Source: Ignavibacteriota bacterium (GTDB taxonomy: Bacteria; Bacteroidota; Ignavibacteria; Ignavibacteriales; Melioribacteraceae). Taken from it: a stretch of DNA of 64,000 nt. The DNA lies in contig JADJGF010000001.1 of assembly GCA_016708125.1 (NCBI GenBank), positions 2,130,001 through 2,194,000 of the forward strand, written 5' to 3'. Below the pieces are notes generated by a model. It saw only the letters and a program-made list of their open reading frames with translations, had not been told where the DNA came from and did no database searches. Within the stretch, counting starts at the first letter, position 1. Every line of letters begins with the position of its first letter. A program made the translations under genes and the position numbers. Shown here one piece after another: positions 45,052 through 53,752 of this stretch.

Positions 45052-46041
45052 TTAATGTTCATCGCCGCCGAAAGATTCTTTCAAAATTTCGGCTTTGAGT
45101 AAGAATGAATTTTTAGATACATATTTATCCCCGGTTTTTAATCCAGATACTATCTCAATATTGTCATCATTTTCATTACCGGTTTTTACAACATGTGGTT
45201 TGAATCCGTCATCTTCATCTTTTACAAAAACCACCAACTGCTCTTCTAAAGTTTGCAATGCTGTTTTCTCAACAACAACCGAATACTTTTTTTCGCTTAT
45301 ATAAACTTTGGATGTTATAAACATTCCCGGAAGCCATTTCCCAGATTGATTATTCAATATTACCCTTGCAGTTGCTGTTCTGGTTTTTTCATCTACAATG
45401 GGACTAACATAGGAAACGGTTCCAATCTCTTCAATTTCTGTTGTACCAGCCGAAACAAGAGTCTTTTGACCAACTTTAATTTTACCAAGGTCTTTTTGGT
45501 AAATATTAAAGTTAGCCCAAACTTTATTGAGGTCTGCAATTGTAAAAGCGTGTGCTTCATTTCCAATCAATTCACCCTGTGTCATATGCATTTCAATTAT
45601 AGTTCCATCAATCAAAGACTGAACTTCGTAGGGTGCTAAACTTTCATTGCTTTCTATTATTGCGAGAATTTCACCCTTTTTTACTTTATCGCCTACAGTC
45701 TTATATACCTCTTTAACTATGCCGTTAAATCTTGGAATTATATGCGAAATCCTTGAAGGTTCGGCGATGATTTCACCAGTTAAATCAATATGTGCCTTAA
45801 TTACCCCGGATGCTGCTTCTTTAACTTCAATTCCGAATTCTTTTAATGTTTCTGCCGTCAAAACAATTTCTTCTGAATGCTCTGCATTTTCGTTGTTTCC
45901 CTCAGTTTCATTATGCTCTCTAGTCTCAGCAGCTTCATTTCCTGCTTTTTCATCAGAGCAACCAACTGCAAGAACCATTAAGAATGATATGAGTAATATT
46001 CCAATTAGTTTCATCTGTTTTTCTCCAAAATACTTTTTCAT
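45052..46041 (-). CDS. RND efflux periplasmic adaptor lipoprotein (CusB/CzcB-like)
   Basis: A 329-residue membrane fusion protein. The lipoprotein signal ends at LAVGC; a histidine/glutamate-rich linker (REHNETEGNNENAEHSEE) may bind metal. The barrel-sandwich hybrid halves (ISHIIPRFNGIVKEVYKTVG, then VQSLIDGTIIEMHMTQGELI) and the beta-barrel (KVGQKTLVSAGTTEIEEIG) are recognisable. It bridges the inner-membrane pump and the TolC channel. The ATG at 46041 overlaps the TolC-family stop; an in-frame ATG at 46014 has a good GGAG ribosome site and gives a normal lipoprotein signal, so it is an equally good start. Confidence 0.9.
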   Translation of the reverse strand: MKKYFGEKQMKLIGILLISFLMVLAVGCSDEKAGNEAAETREHNETEGNNENAEHSEEIVLTAETLKEFGIEVKEAASGVIKAHIDLTGEIIAEPSRISHIIPRFNGIVKEVYKTVGDKVKKGEILAIIESNESLAPYEVQSLIDGTIIEMHMTQGELIGNEAHAFTIADLNKVWANFNIYQKDLGKIKVGQKTLVSAGTTEIEEIGTVSYVSPIVDEKTRTATARVILNNQSGKWLPGMFITSKVYISEKKYSVVVEKTALQTLEEQLVVFVKDEDDGFKPHVVKTGNENDDNIEIVSGLKTGDKYVSKNSFLLKAEILKESFGGDEH

Positions 46042-47300
46042 TGTATTAGATTTTTCCCTGTTATTTTTTCAATTTCTATTAGTGAGTTGTAGTAATCTGC
46101 CAACTCAAGCAAGAACTGTGTTTGCGTTTCAAATAAGGTTCGCTGTGCATCTAATAAATCAATAAAGGCAAAACGTCCTTGAATATACCCATGTCTTGTT
46201 ATTTCGTAAGCATTCTCAGCTTCTGGGATGATACTATTTTTTAACTGCTGTGCATTATTGTATGAACTCAAAAGATTATTATAAGCTGTGTTTAGTTGTG
46301 CAATTACATTTAGCCTACGAGTATTCTTAATTGCATCAATTTGCTCTAATCTAACTTCTGCTGCTTCGATGTTTCCCTGGTTTCTGTTAAAAAATGGAAG
46401 GGGGATAGACAGTCTGGCAACAAATGAGTTAGTTTTTAATTCATTTAAATACCTCAAACCGCCACTTATTGTTAAATCCGGCACTGCCAACGACCTTTCA
46501 AGTTCAAGCGCAGCTTCTCTTAAATTTATGTCATTTTGTAATAATTTAAGTGTCGGAATTTCTTCAATATTTCCTATTATCTCTTCTCTTGTGCGCGGTA
46601 CTGAAATACTATCAAATAAAATTGTAACTGGAATTAAATTCCTTCCCGTTGTTCCCAAAAGTGAATTAAGTTGCGCCTGTATGGAAGAGAAATTTCTTTG
46701 AAATCTGTCTAATTCAATCATGCTTTTTGTAAGAGTTACTTTTACTTTTGATTCTTCAGCCGCTGATGTTCTTCCTGCTTTAACACGTTCTGAAATAGTT
46801 TTAAGAATTTCTTCATTGAGCTCAACAAATTTTCTTTGCTGCTCAATTTGCTTTTGAACTTGATATAACGAAAAAAAAGTTGATTTAACATTTGCAATAA
46901 CATCAAGTTTTAATAATTCGTATTCTCCTATAGAAGATACAATTTCGGTTTCAGCTAGATTTACTCTGCTGCCTTTTTTGCCACCAAGTTCTAAAAGTTG
47001 ACTTCCTAAAATGGTGTATTCACTCCCTTTAAATCCGCTCAATTCCTTTCCGCCAAGAAAATTCTCTGCTTCAAACTCTGCTTCGGGATTAGGAATTAAT
47101 TCTGCTTGTATTTTTTGTTTCTCTAAGATTGTTATCTCATATTTAACTGCCTTAAGATTAGGATTATTTTTTAAGGCGGTTTCTACAGCTACTGATATTG
47201 TTATCTCTTCTGATTGATTAATTAAATCATTCTCTTGTTGTGCCGCTATTGAAATAAGTTGGCATATGAACAAGAGAAATAATACACTTTTAAAGCGCAT
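46038..47300 (-). CDS. TolC family outer-membrane efflux channel (CusC/CzcC-like)
   Basis: A 420-residue outer-membrane efflux protein with a signal peptide ending in IAAQ. Two OEP repeats of alpha-helical hairpins are visible: ITISVAVETALKNNPNLKAV near the N-terminus and PRTREEIIGNIEEIPTLKLL in the second half. ARLSIPLPFFNRNQGNIEAAE (about residue 295) is the typical conserved turn of the CzcC/CusC group. It forms the exit duct of the RND pump encoded downstream. The final helix ends at YYNSLIEIEKITGKNL. Confidence 0.93.
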   Translation of the reverse strand: MRFKSVLFLLFICQLISIAAQQENDLINQSEEITISVAVETALKNNPNLKAVKYEITILEKQKIQAELIPNPEAEFEAENFLGGKELSGFKGSEYTILGSQLLELGGKKGSRVNLAETEIVSSIGEYELLKLDVIANVKSTFFSLYQVQKQIEQQRKFVELNEEILKTISERVKAGRTSAAEESKVKVTLTKSMIELDRFQRNFSSIQAQLNSLLGTTGRNLIPVTILFDSISVPRTREEIIGNIEEIPTLKLLQNDINLREAALELERSLAVPDLTISGGLRYLNELKTNSFVARLSIPLPFFNRNQGNIEAAEVRLEQIDAIKNTRRLNVIAQLNTAYNNLLSSYNNAQQLKNSIIPEAENAYEITRHGYIQGRFAFIDLLDAQRTLFETQTQFLLELADYYNSLIEIEKITGKNLIQ

Positions 47301-47359
47301 ACATTCTCCAAATAGTCTTAAAATTTTTTGTTGGATTTTTTGAGAGTTAAAAAAAAGCT

Positions 47360-47821
47360 TTAAATCAGAAGAAGGACAGTTTTATATGAGTCAAGTTGAG
47401 TTGATTTATAATTTATTCGTTGGGTAATTAAAGTAGATTTTTTTTCTTTGCTGCTAATAATTTGGTTTTTAAAATCAATTATTATTGCAGTATTTAATGG
47501 TTGGTATTTCTTAACAGCAAATGAATATTCATTATCGCAAATCTCTGAAACAGCAATATCCTCACAAAGATTACATTCTTCATTTATGTTTGTTTCTAAA
47601 TATTCAATATCACCTAATAATGATGAAGTATTACCACAGCAGTATTGTTTATCAATTACACTTTCCAGAAAAACACTTCCATCACTTTCCAAACAAATTA
47701 TATAACTTTGTAAAATAGGGTGTGCAAGAACAATATAGAGAGCAAATAGAACTAGAAATACTTTGCGGACTACAATTCGTTCAGAGCAATATTTGATAAT
47801 ATTTTGTTTCGTGTAATTCAT
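47360..47821 (-). CDS. secreted or membrane-anchored cysteine-containing protein at the head of the metal-efflux operon
   Basis: A 153-residue protein with a basic N-terminus and one hydrophobic helix (VFLVLFALYIVLAHPILQ) that could be a signal anchor. The region behind it has several cysteines (IICLE, QYCCGN, EECNLCEDIAVSEICDNEY) and little else in common with known families. It begins the operon that continues through TolC, adaptor, pump, GDCCVxC, PII, and two CDF genes. Small secreted Cys/His proteins in such positions may bind or deliver metal, but this is inference. The 57-base gap to the primase gene is the only room for the operon promoter. Confidence 0.65.
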   Translation of the reverse strand: MNYTKQNIIKYCSERIVVRKVFLVLFALYIVLAHPILQSYIICLESDGSVFLESVIDKQYCCGNTSSLLGDIEYLETNINEECNLCEDIAVSEICDNEYSFAVKKYQPLNTAIIIDFKNQIISSKEKKSTLITQRINYKSTQLDSYKTVLLLI

Positions 47822-47878
47822 TAGCTTAAAGATACAAAAATTTTTAGTAATATTCTATTTTGGCATTTCTATTTGGGT

Positions 47879-50197
47879 TTAATTTATTTTAATCTTAAAG
47901 TTTATTGTTCTCTTACTCCCACTCTTTCCCTCAACAACCTCATAATTCTTAACCTTTCCCCAAACTTTCAACCACCTAGTAAACTTACTTTGAGTTAACT
48001 TTTCAAAATCTTCATACTCTTTTTTGAAATTTTCCCAAAGTTCTTTTTTCTCATATTCTTTCCCAATTTCTATTCCATCATTTGCAAATTCAACAAACTC
48101 TTGAGAAGTTTCATCGATCATTTTTTTCTTTTCAATGTTTACAAACTCATAACTAATTAAACCATTTCTTAGATATAATTGCAGACAACTAATCATTAAA
48201 TTATCAAAATCTCTCCATTCACTTTCATTCCAAACATCAAAGAACGATTTTCCAAAATCATCGACTGGTCTATGCTGCATATTATAATAATCTGAAAATT
48301 CAACGATAAACTGTCTGTCAAGAGTGCTGTCATCAACTCCAACAATAGAGAAGTTTGTCGAAATCACAACCTTTGGCGATTCATTATAACCTAAGTGGAT
48401 TTCATCTTTATTTTTTCTCTCAATAGTTATACCGTCAGTAATTATTGAAAACAATCTTTCAAAAGGAAATTTTTCCCGTATATCTTCAAATCCAATTACA
48501 TTTGTATCAGCTTTAACTCTTTGAAAAGCAAAATTTTTAGATGGATTAAAATTTCTTCCATCTTCAGCAACAACATTTCTAATATGTCCGACAGCTTTAA
48601 TAACAACTCCTTTACCGCTTCTGCCGGAAGCTCCATCACTTAATTTTTCGTCAATAAATACAACAGCTTTGGTAATAGATGGATTTTTGTAAGTATGTAA
48701 TAAATAACCAATTCCACTTTTTAACGCATTAAATCTTTTTACATCACTTCTGCAAATGTTAAAAAGAAAATCTTCAAATACGCTCCGGTTACAAGCATCA
48801 CTAAAATTCCTATTGATAATTTGTTTTTTCCAAATGTGTTTATCTAATTTAGTATAATCATAAATTTTGTAAGTTTTGCTACTTACCTCAACAAAACCAT
48901 TTTTAAAATATAAGTAGCCTTTATCAATTGTATCTTTATTAAACTCGATTTTTTTTGTATCTAAAAATTCAAGGAATTGTTGTGTAAAAAGCTGGTTTGC
49001 AGATTTAATTAAAGTATCTATGATTTCATTTCTATTTGTTCCTTCAAGTTCCTCAATTGCTACTTGATTTAAAAAAGTCATAACAAATTCTTTTACATCA
49101 ATTCCATCAATTTCTTCAACAATATTATTTTCAATTCTTACGAACAAATGATTTGATTCTAACTTATATTTACAAAAACCCTCACTTTCCAAAAATCTCT
49201 TAAAACGAATTCTAGAAATTTTTAATCTTCCTGCCACGCCATTGCGGTGGTCATTTTCTTTGTACCAAAATTTTATTAGTGGTTTTTTCCACCCATACAA
49301 TTCAGCTAAATGATAAATAGTTCCGATAGTAACTCTGCCATCATAATCCTTTACTAGTGTTTCAAATTTTTTCACTAACTCATTTTCGCTGTCTTTATAG
49401 TTTGGATTTTTCAGACTCATATCAACAAAATATTTTTCTCCGTCTTTACCGAGTGGAACCAATCCAAAACCAATTTTATACCAATCTTCATAACTACTAT
49501 CCGGTAAATGTTTGGAAAGAAAATCTAAAGCACTTTCCAATCTTGCTTTATCATAATAAATCTTTTCAGTCTTTTCTTTTTTTTCTTCTTTTTTATTTTG
49601 ACTTTTTACTTTTGTCTTTTCACTTTCAATTACACAATACTTTTCCAAACACTCAATTACTTTTTCTAATTCAACATATTCTGGTAAGTCTTTTGGGTCG
49701 TCAAAATAAAATTTGTAAATACCACCGCTTTCATGCATGGAAGGAGGCAAAGCAGTTTGGCAATTCTTCCACCTTAATTCTAAATGATGACAATATCCAT
49801 CTTTCTTCATATTAAATTTGTAAACAGCCTTTATTCCACCCAACTTATTTAATAATTCTGGATTTTCTTTTGCTCTGAAATAAATATGAAATCCCACTTC
49901 ACTACCACTTTTAACAACCCAACAATATTTTTGGGTAAGACCTAAAGCATCAAGTATTAATTCAACAATTTCAAAATCATCTGTCCCATCAATATCAAAA
50001 TTTCTAATATCAACCCAACCTTGTATTCCTCCAATACCAGTTGAATTATCCCAATACATATTTTCTAAATCATTTTCAGATTGTAATTCAACTTGCCACT
50101 TTTCCCAATCAATCATTGGCTTTTTACCTTTTAGAGGTAACAAATTCATTTTCATATTTAGGCGATATAACTTTGCAATTTCTTTATAACTACTCAT
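47879..50197 (-). CDS. primase-polymerase / superfamily 3-type helicase, element replication protein
   Basis: A protein of about 772 residues with three parts. The N-terminal prim-pol-like domain (about 1-170) includes NLLPLKGKKPMIDWEKWQ, GGIQGWVDIRNFDIDG and VVKSGSEVGFHIYFRA. A PriCT-2-like domain (about 220-305) has DWYKIGFGLVPLG. The C-terminal helicase has Walker A SDGASGRSGKGVVIK, Walker B-like NVIGFEDIREKF and the sensor PKVVISTNFSIVGVD. Such proteins initiate replication of plasmids, phage satellites and integrative elements. The ATG at 50197 follows GGAG at nine bases and is preferred to the ATG at 50212, which has no ribosome site. An integrase and an HTH gene follow upstream on the same strand. 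Confidence 0.85.
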   Translation of the reverse strand: MSSYKEIAKLYRLNMKMNLLPLKGKKPMIDWEKWQVELQSENDLENMYWDNSTGIGGIQGWVDIRNFDIDGTDDFEIVELILDALGLTQKYCWVVKSGSEVGFHIYFRAKENPELLNKLGGIKAVYKFNMKKDGYCHHLELRWKNCQTALPPSMHESGGIYKFYFDDPKDLPEYVELEKVIECLEKYCVIESEKTKVKSQNKKEEKKEKTEKIYYDKARLESALDFLSKHLPDSSYEDWYKIGFGLVPLGKDGEKYFVDMSLKNPNYKDSENELVKKFETLVKDYDGRVTIGTIYHLAELYGWKKPLIKFWYKENDHRNGVAGRLKISRIRFKRFLESEGFCKYKLESNHLFVRIENNIVEEIDGIDVKEFVMTFLNQVAIEELEGTNRNEIIDTLIKSANQLFTQQFLEFLDTKKIEFNKDTIDKGYLYFKNGFVEVSSKTYKIYDYTKLDKHIWKKQIINRNFSDACNRSVFEDFLFNICRSDVKRFNALKSGIGYLLHTYKNPSITKAVVFIDEKLSDGASGRSGKGVVIKAVGHIRNVVAEDGRNFNPSKNFAFQRVKADTNVIGFEDIREKFPFERLFSIITDGITIERKNKDEIHLGYNESPKVVISTNFSIVGVDDSTLDRQFIVEFSDYYNMQHRPVDDFGKSFFDVWNESEWRDFDNLMISCLQLYLRNGLISYEFVNIEKKKMIDETSQEFVEFANDGIEIGKEYEKKELWENFKKEYEDFEKLTQSKFTRWLKVWGKVKNYEVVEGKSGSKRTINFKIKIN

Positions 50198-50326
50198 TTT
50201 ATTCAACTCCATAATTCTTTATAATCTTTTATTTGTTTCTACGTTTTCACGTTTCTTCGTTTTTACTTTTATTCTTTGCTTTTTAATTCTGCATTCTTAA
50301 TTCTGCATTCTAAACTCTATTTTTTT

Positions 50327-51346
50327 TTAGAATCTATTCACCGCATCCCTTAATTCATCTAAATCAATTCCGGCATAATATCTTGTTGTTACATTAACAT
50401 TTGAATGCCCCAACAATTTTGAAACTGTAAATATTGGGACCTTGTTGCTTGCCCATCTTGTAGCAGCAGTTGCTCTCAAACAATGCCAATGTAATTCATC
50501 CGGCAACCCAAGTTCTTTAATAACTTTTTTCAGCGTTTTAGAAATTGTATCTTTTTTAAATTGCTTGCCATTTTCTTGAACAAAAACAAATTCACGCAAT
50601 ATCTTACCCCTTTCAAGTTGTCTTTTAGAATTTCTATGCAGTATTCTTTCCATTCTTTCATTTAACGGTATTCTTCTAATTTTCTTTGATTTAGTTTTAA
50701 ATAACCTATTCCCAATTGTTATTACCTTATTTCGTATCTCAATATCGCTCCATCTTAAATTATTTTCTTCATCTAAGCGTAGTCCCGTTTCCACTGCAAA
50801 AAGTACCATATCTGAAATAACTTCTTTACCTTTTGATGTAAGTAATTCGCATATTTTATTTATCTGTTCATCAGTAAAAACTATAGGTTCATCTTTTTGG
50901 CGTTTGGGAAGTTTGACTTTTAGAAATGGATTTGAAGAAATATAATTCCAGTCAATAAATACATTAAACATTGTTCGGTAAACTTTTAAATAATTATAAC
51001 AGCCTAAAGGTGCGGTTTTAGAAATTTTCATCATTAAATTTTCAGCTTCTTTTCTTTCTATTGTATTTAATGATCTATTGCCGGGAATGAATTCCAAAAA
51101 TCTTCTTTCAGCGGTTTTCGCAGATTCTACAGATTTTTTAGTGAGATTAAATTCAATAAGTTTATTATACTCACTGAAACCTTGATCAACAGCTACAATT
51201 TCTTTTAAAGTGTTTTGTTGATTTCCAATTCCCAGCAATCCGACAAGCAATTTCACTTTTTCCAATTCCTCAGTAGAAAAGTTTTTAAAAACTTCTAAAG
51301 GATCTGTTTTTATTATGTTATTTAATTCTTCCATTTTCTTTTTCAA
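50327..51346 (-). CDS. tyrosine recombinase / site-specific integrase (second copy)
   Basis: A 339-residue recombinase with an N-terminal SAM-like domain (about 80-165) and a catalytic domain with ETGLRLDEENNLRWSD (catalytic Arg), HWHCLRATAATRW and LLGHSNVNVTTRYYAG (His and nucleophile Tyr). It is unlike the integrase at 38613 in sequence and has the opposite orientation. It is grouped with a primase-helicase gene downstream and an excisionase-like HTH gene upstream, which points to a separate integrative or satellite element. No attachment site was found near it. Confidence 0.9.
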   Translation of the reverse strand: MKKKMEELNNIIKTDPLEVFKNFSTEELEKVKLLVGLLGIGNQQNTLKEIVAVDQGFSEYNKLIEFNLTKKSVESAKTAERRFLEFIPGNRSLNTIERKEAENLMMKISKTAPLGCYNYLKVYRTMFNVFIDWNYISSNPFLKVKLPKRQKDEPIVFTDEQINKICELLTSKGKEVISDMVLFAVETGLRLDEENNLRWSDIEIRNKVITIGNRLFKTKSKKIRRIPLNERMERILHRNSKRQLERGKILREFVFVQENGKQFKKDTISKTLKKVIKELGLPDELHWHCLRATAATRWASNKVPIFTVSKLLGHSNVNVTTRYYAGIDLDELRDAVNRF

Positions 51347-51516
51347 CCGAATGACTATGAATAACTTTTTATTTTTCTATTTGTCCTTTCCTTTCATTCC
51401 AAATTCTGATTTCTGTATTCTTTTTTCTTTCAATCTTGTAATCTTTAAATTTTGCAATCTTTCAATATTGATATTTTCACGTCTTTACTTTTCCACATTT
51501 ATACGTCTATCCGTAT

Positions 51517-51849
51517 TTACGGCGGATATTCTTCTTGATCACTGAGCGCTGTCGAAGTGTCATCCTCATGTTCTTCTTCACTTTTCTTATTTAACTTTTC
51601 ACCTTTGACTTTTGACTTTGAAAATATCCACTCATCCAATTCATCTTTTGAAAAGAACAAAACTTTCCCAGTTGGTCTATGACACGGAATTATTTTTCGT
51701 GATGTTAATTTGTAAAGGTAGCTGTAGCTAAATCCTAAGTACTCAGCAGCTTGATTGAAGTTTAAAGGTTTGTCGTTTCTTTTTTTAAGAAGTGCTTCAA
51801 TTGAAGTTAATTTTTCCAGCAGTTCATTTTGTTTTTTCTCTTGTTTCAT
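51517..51849 (-). CDS. excisionase-like helix-turn-helix DNA-binding protein
   Basis: A protein of 110 residues with a MerR/excisionase-type winged helix: LNFNQAAEYLGFSYSYLYKL then SRKIIPCHRPTGKVLFF and SKDELDEWIFSK. A short coiled segment precedes it and a low-complexity acidic tail (SEEEHEDDTSTALSDQEEYP) follows. The tail is encoded in part by a common intergenic repeat (see finding). The ATG at 51849 has AGGTG as ribosome site five bases upstream, inside an 11-base inverted repeat; the earlier ATG at 51864 has no ribosome site. It likely regulates or directs excision by the downstream integrase. Confidence 0.82.
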   Translation of the reverse strand: MKQEKKQNELLEKLTSIEALLKKRNDKPLNFNQAAEYLGFSYSYLYKLTSRKIIPCHRPTGKVLFFSKDELDEWIFSKSKVKGEKLNKKSEEEHEDDTSTALSDQEEYPP

Positions 51850-51851
51850 TT

Positions 51852-51885
51852 TTACACCTAACATTTTTGTTTTTGTTAGGTGTAA
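51852..51885. promoter_or_regulatory. perfect 11-base inverted repeat at the excisionase-like start
   Basis: TTACACCTAAC (51852-51862) and GTTAGGTGTAA (51875-51885) are exact inverted repeats separated by 12 bases. The minus-strand message would fold with the ribosome site AGGTG in the 3' arm, two bases before the ATG at 51849. It can act as an operator for the HTH protein itself, or as a hairpin that hides the ribosome site. Confidence 0.7.
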
Positions 51886-51949
51886 TTATATACTTCAAAA
51901 AAAATATAAAATATTGGTAGTCCTTGATACCAAGGAATTTATAATAACT

Positions 51950-52465
51950 TTAATTCGAATTAAATGTTTTATTAACCATATCATTAATTTCATCAGCGTC
52001 TTTTGGCTTTCTGTTTTTATTAAAAACTAAATTTTGTGCTGCTTGTCCCATTTGTTTGTTATTAAATCTTTCACCCTTTTTATTTTTAAAATGATTTGAA
52101 AGTAGTACATATTTTTTTTCATCTTGTGAAGAATCAATAAAATTATTTCTTACAAGTAGCTCATACAAATATATTAATTGACCTTCAGTGCCTTTCCACC
52201 AAATTAAATCATCAATATTTACGGTAACTAAAGTTTCTATAGCCTCTATTTGTTTTTCCTCTCTCCAATTAATCTCATTATCTAATCGTTCATCTAGAGG
52301 TAAACCAACTGGTCCGTTAGGATCAAGTAAAGGAGGATCATTCAACCATTCTTTTTTAACATATTTTAGATAATCAATTTGTTTTGCAAAGTTGTCATAT
52401 TTTTTACACTCTTCCATAATATCAACAAACTTAAATCCTCTACAATTATATTCATTATCTTTCAT
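51950..52465 (-). CDS. conserved hypothetical protein of Bacteroidota mobile elements
   Basis: A 171-residue protein without a recognised family name. The segment DLIWWKGTEGQLIYLYELLVR (about 90-110) and the following FIDSSQDEKKYVLLSNHFKN resemble the C-terminal part of RteC-like and other Bacteroidota element proteins in which a short helical domain follows a W-x-G-T motif. No signal peptide or membrane segment is seen. It is divergent from the ABC-3C operon; the 97-base A/T-rich gap holds both promoters. It may be a regulator or accessory protein of the element. Confidence 0.6.
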   Translation of the reverse strand: MKDNEYNCRGFKFVDIMEECKKYDNFAKQIDYLKYVKKEWLNDPPLLDPNGPVGLPLDERLDNEINWREEKQIEAIETLVTVNIDDLIWWKGTEGQLIYLYELLVRNNFIDSSQDEKKYVLLSNHFKNKKGERFNNKQMGQAAQNLVFNKNRKPKDADEINDMVNKTFNSN

Positions 52466-52562
52466 TTATTTAACCTTTTTATTACATTGATTTCTGCAAA
52501 TTTAAAATATGAAGAAAATTATTATTATATAAATATATTTTGAGTTTTAATCCTTTTAATGA

Positions 52563-53531
52563 ATGAGTAAACCGCAGTTACAGAAAAAGCTTAAAGCGAA
52601 AAGAATTGACGATAAATCGTTCTTAAATATTTGTAGAAGTTATATTAAATCAAAATATTCTTTTTACACCATTTCTGATTCAACGGCTTCAGAATTACCA
52701 ATAAACGCTTTTTCCTATAACCAGAATAAACTTTTCAAGATTCTAAAATCAGCTTCAAATGCTAAAATATTAGAAGAAATTACAAATGATCTAAATAATG
52801 TGTCTTCTTCAAAATTAGAAATTGAAAAAGTTGTTTATTTTGCACAAAATAATATTTACTCCGATCCCAAAACTTTAGAGCAAATAAGAAACAAAGTATA
52901 CAGCAAATTACCTTTTGAAATAATTTCATTACATCAAATTCTGCTTTCATTAAATAAATCAAGTTCCCTAAATTCTCTTACCTTAGTTCCAAGAAATAGT
53001 TTACATGATCTTTACAGCTCTGAATATAGCTATGTAGAAGACGAACAATCTGTAATATCAGATATTTTCAACTATATATTTAATAGTACTGAAAAAATTG
53101 TATTTGAAAGACCCACAGAAATCCGTCTTCAAAAACTAATGCGAAAAATAAATAAGAATTTCGTTGATAATTTTGCAATTACTGTAAAAAATATGTTTAA
53201 CGTTAATTGGCGTTATATTCTATCTGTAGAAGCTTATATAACCGATCAGATAGTCATTGATGACCGCCACATTTTAGCCACGTATAATAAAATCAGAAAT
53301 GAATATATTATGCTTGCTAAAATTCCGGATTACGAATGTCCAGTAAATGATCCGAGACATATTATCACAATAGCAAAATCCATTATTCCTCAAGATAAAT
53401 CACACTCTGAAACATACTTTTCAAGTGCAAATGCTATTGTTCTATATTTTTTTGAAATGTGTGATTTTGGCAATAAATATGAAGGGGAACAGCTCTCATT
53501 TATTCAACAATTCAATGATAGAAATAAATGA
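52563..53531 (+). CDS. ABC-3C-type system, effector-like component with unassigned N-terminal domain
   Basis: A 322-residue protein that opens a three-gene operon. The C-terminal part (about 175-322) resembles the ABC-three-component C-terminal domain, with IDDRHILATYNKIRNEYIML, DPRHIITIAKSIIP and SHSETYFSSANAIVLYFFEM. The N-terminal 170 residues (QKKLKAKRIDDKSFLNICRS ... EQSVISDIFNYIFNS) match no family I recognise and would be the effector part, which is variable in these systems. No signal or membrane segment is present. The downstream middle-component gene overlaps by four bases (ATGA). The family assignment of the C-terminal part rests mainly on gene order. Confidence 0.6.
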   Translation: MSKPQLQKKLKAKRIDDKSFLNICRSYIKSKYSFYTISDSTASELPINAFSYNQNKLFKILKSASNAKILEEITNDLNNVSSSKLEIEKVVYFAQNNIYSDPKTLEQIRNKVYSKLPFEIISLHQILLSLNKSSSLNSLTLVPRNSLHDLYSSEYSYVEDEQSVISDIFNYIFNSTEKIVFERPTEIRLQKLMRKINKNFVDNFAITVKNMFNVNWRYILSVEAYITDQIVIDDRHILATYNKIRNEYIMLAKIPDYECPVNDPRHIITIAKSIIPQDKSHSETYFSSANAIVLYFFEMCDFGNKYEGEQLSFIQQFNDRNK

Positions 53532-53752
53532 TTATATCCAAGTATGAAAATATTTCTAATTCTCTTCCCAAAATTGGTTATGATATTATCCTAAAACTTC
53601 AAGATCGTCCTTTTGAGCCTTTTGAACTCTACTCAACTTTAGAAAGAAGAGTTGGTATTAATAAATTTTTTGACATTCTCACATTCTTATATATGACAGA
53701 AATAATTTATTATGATTCATATCAATTAAGGCTCGTTCATGAAATTAATTAA
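53528..53752 (+). CDS. ABC-3C-type system, small middle component
   Basis: A 74-residue protein fitted between the effector-like gene and the ATPase gene, with a 4-base overlap at the start and a 14-base overlap at the end. Its pattern (ISKYENISNSLPKIGYDIIL ... TFLYMTEIIYYDSYQLRLVH) fits the small middle components of ABC-3C systems (MC6-like), which are winged-helix-like. By family knowledge it links the ATPase to the effector. The short length makes the call dependent on context. Confidence 0.65.
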   Translation: MIISKYENISNSLPKIGYDIILKLQDRPFEPFELYSTLERRVGINKFFDILTFLYMTEIIYYDSYQLRLVHEIN

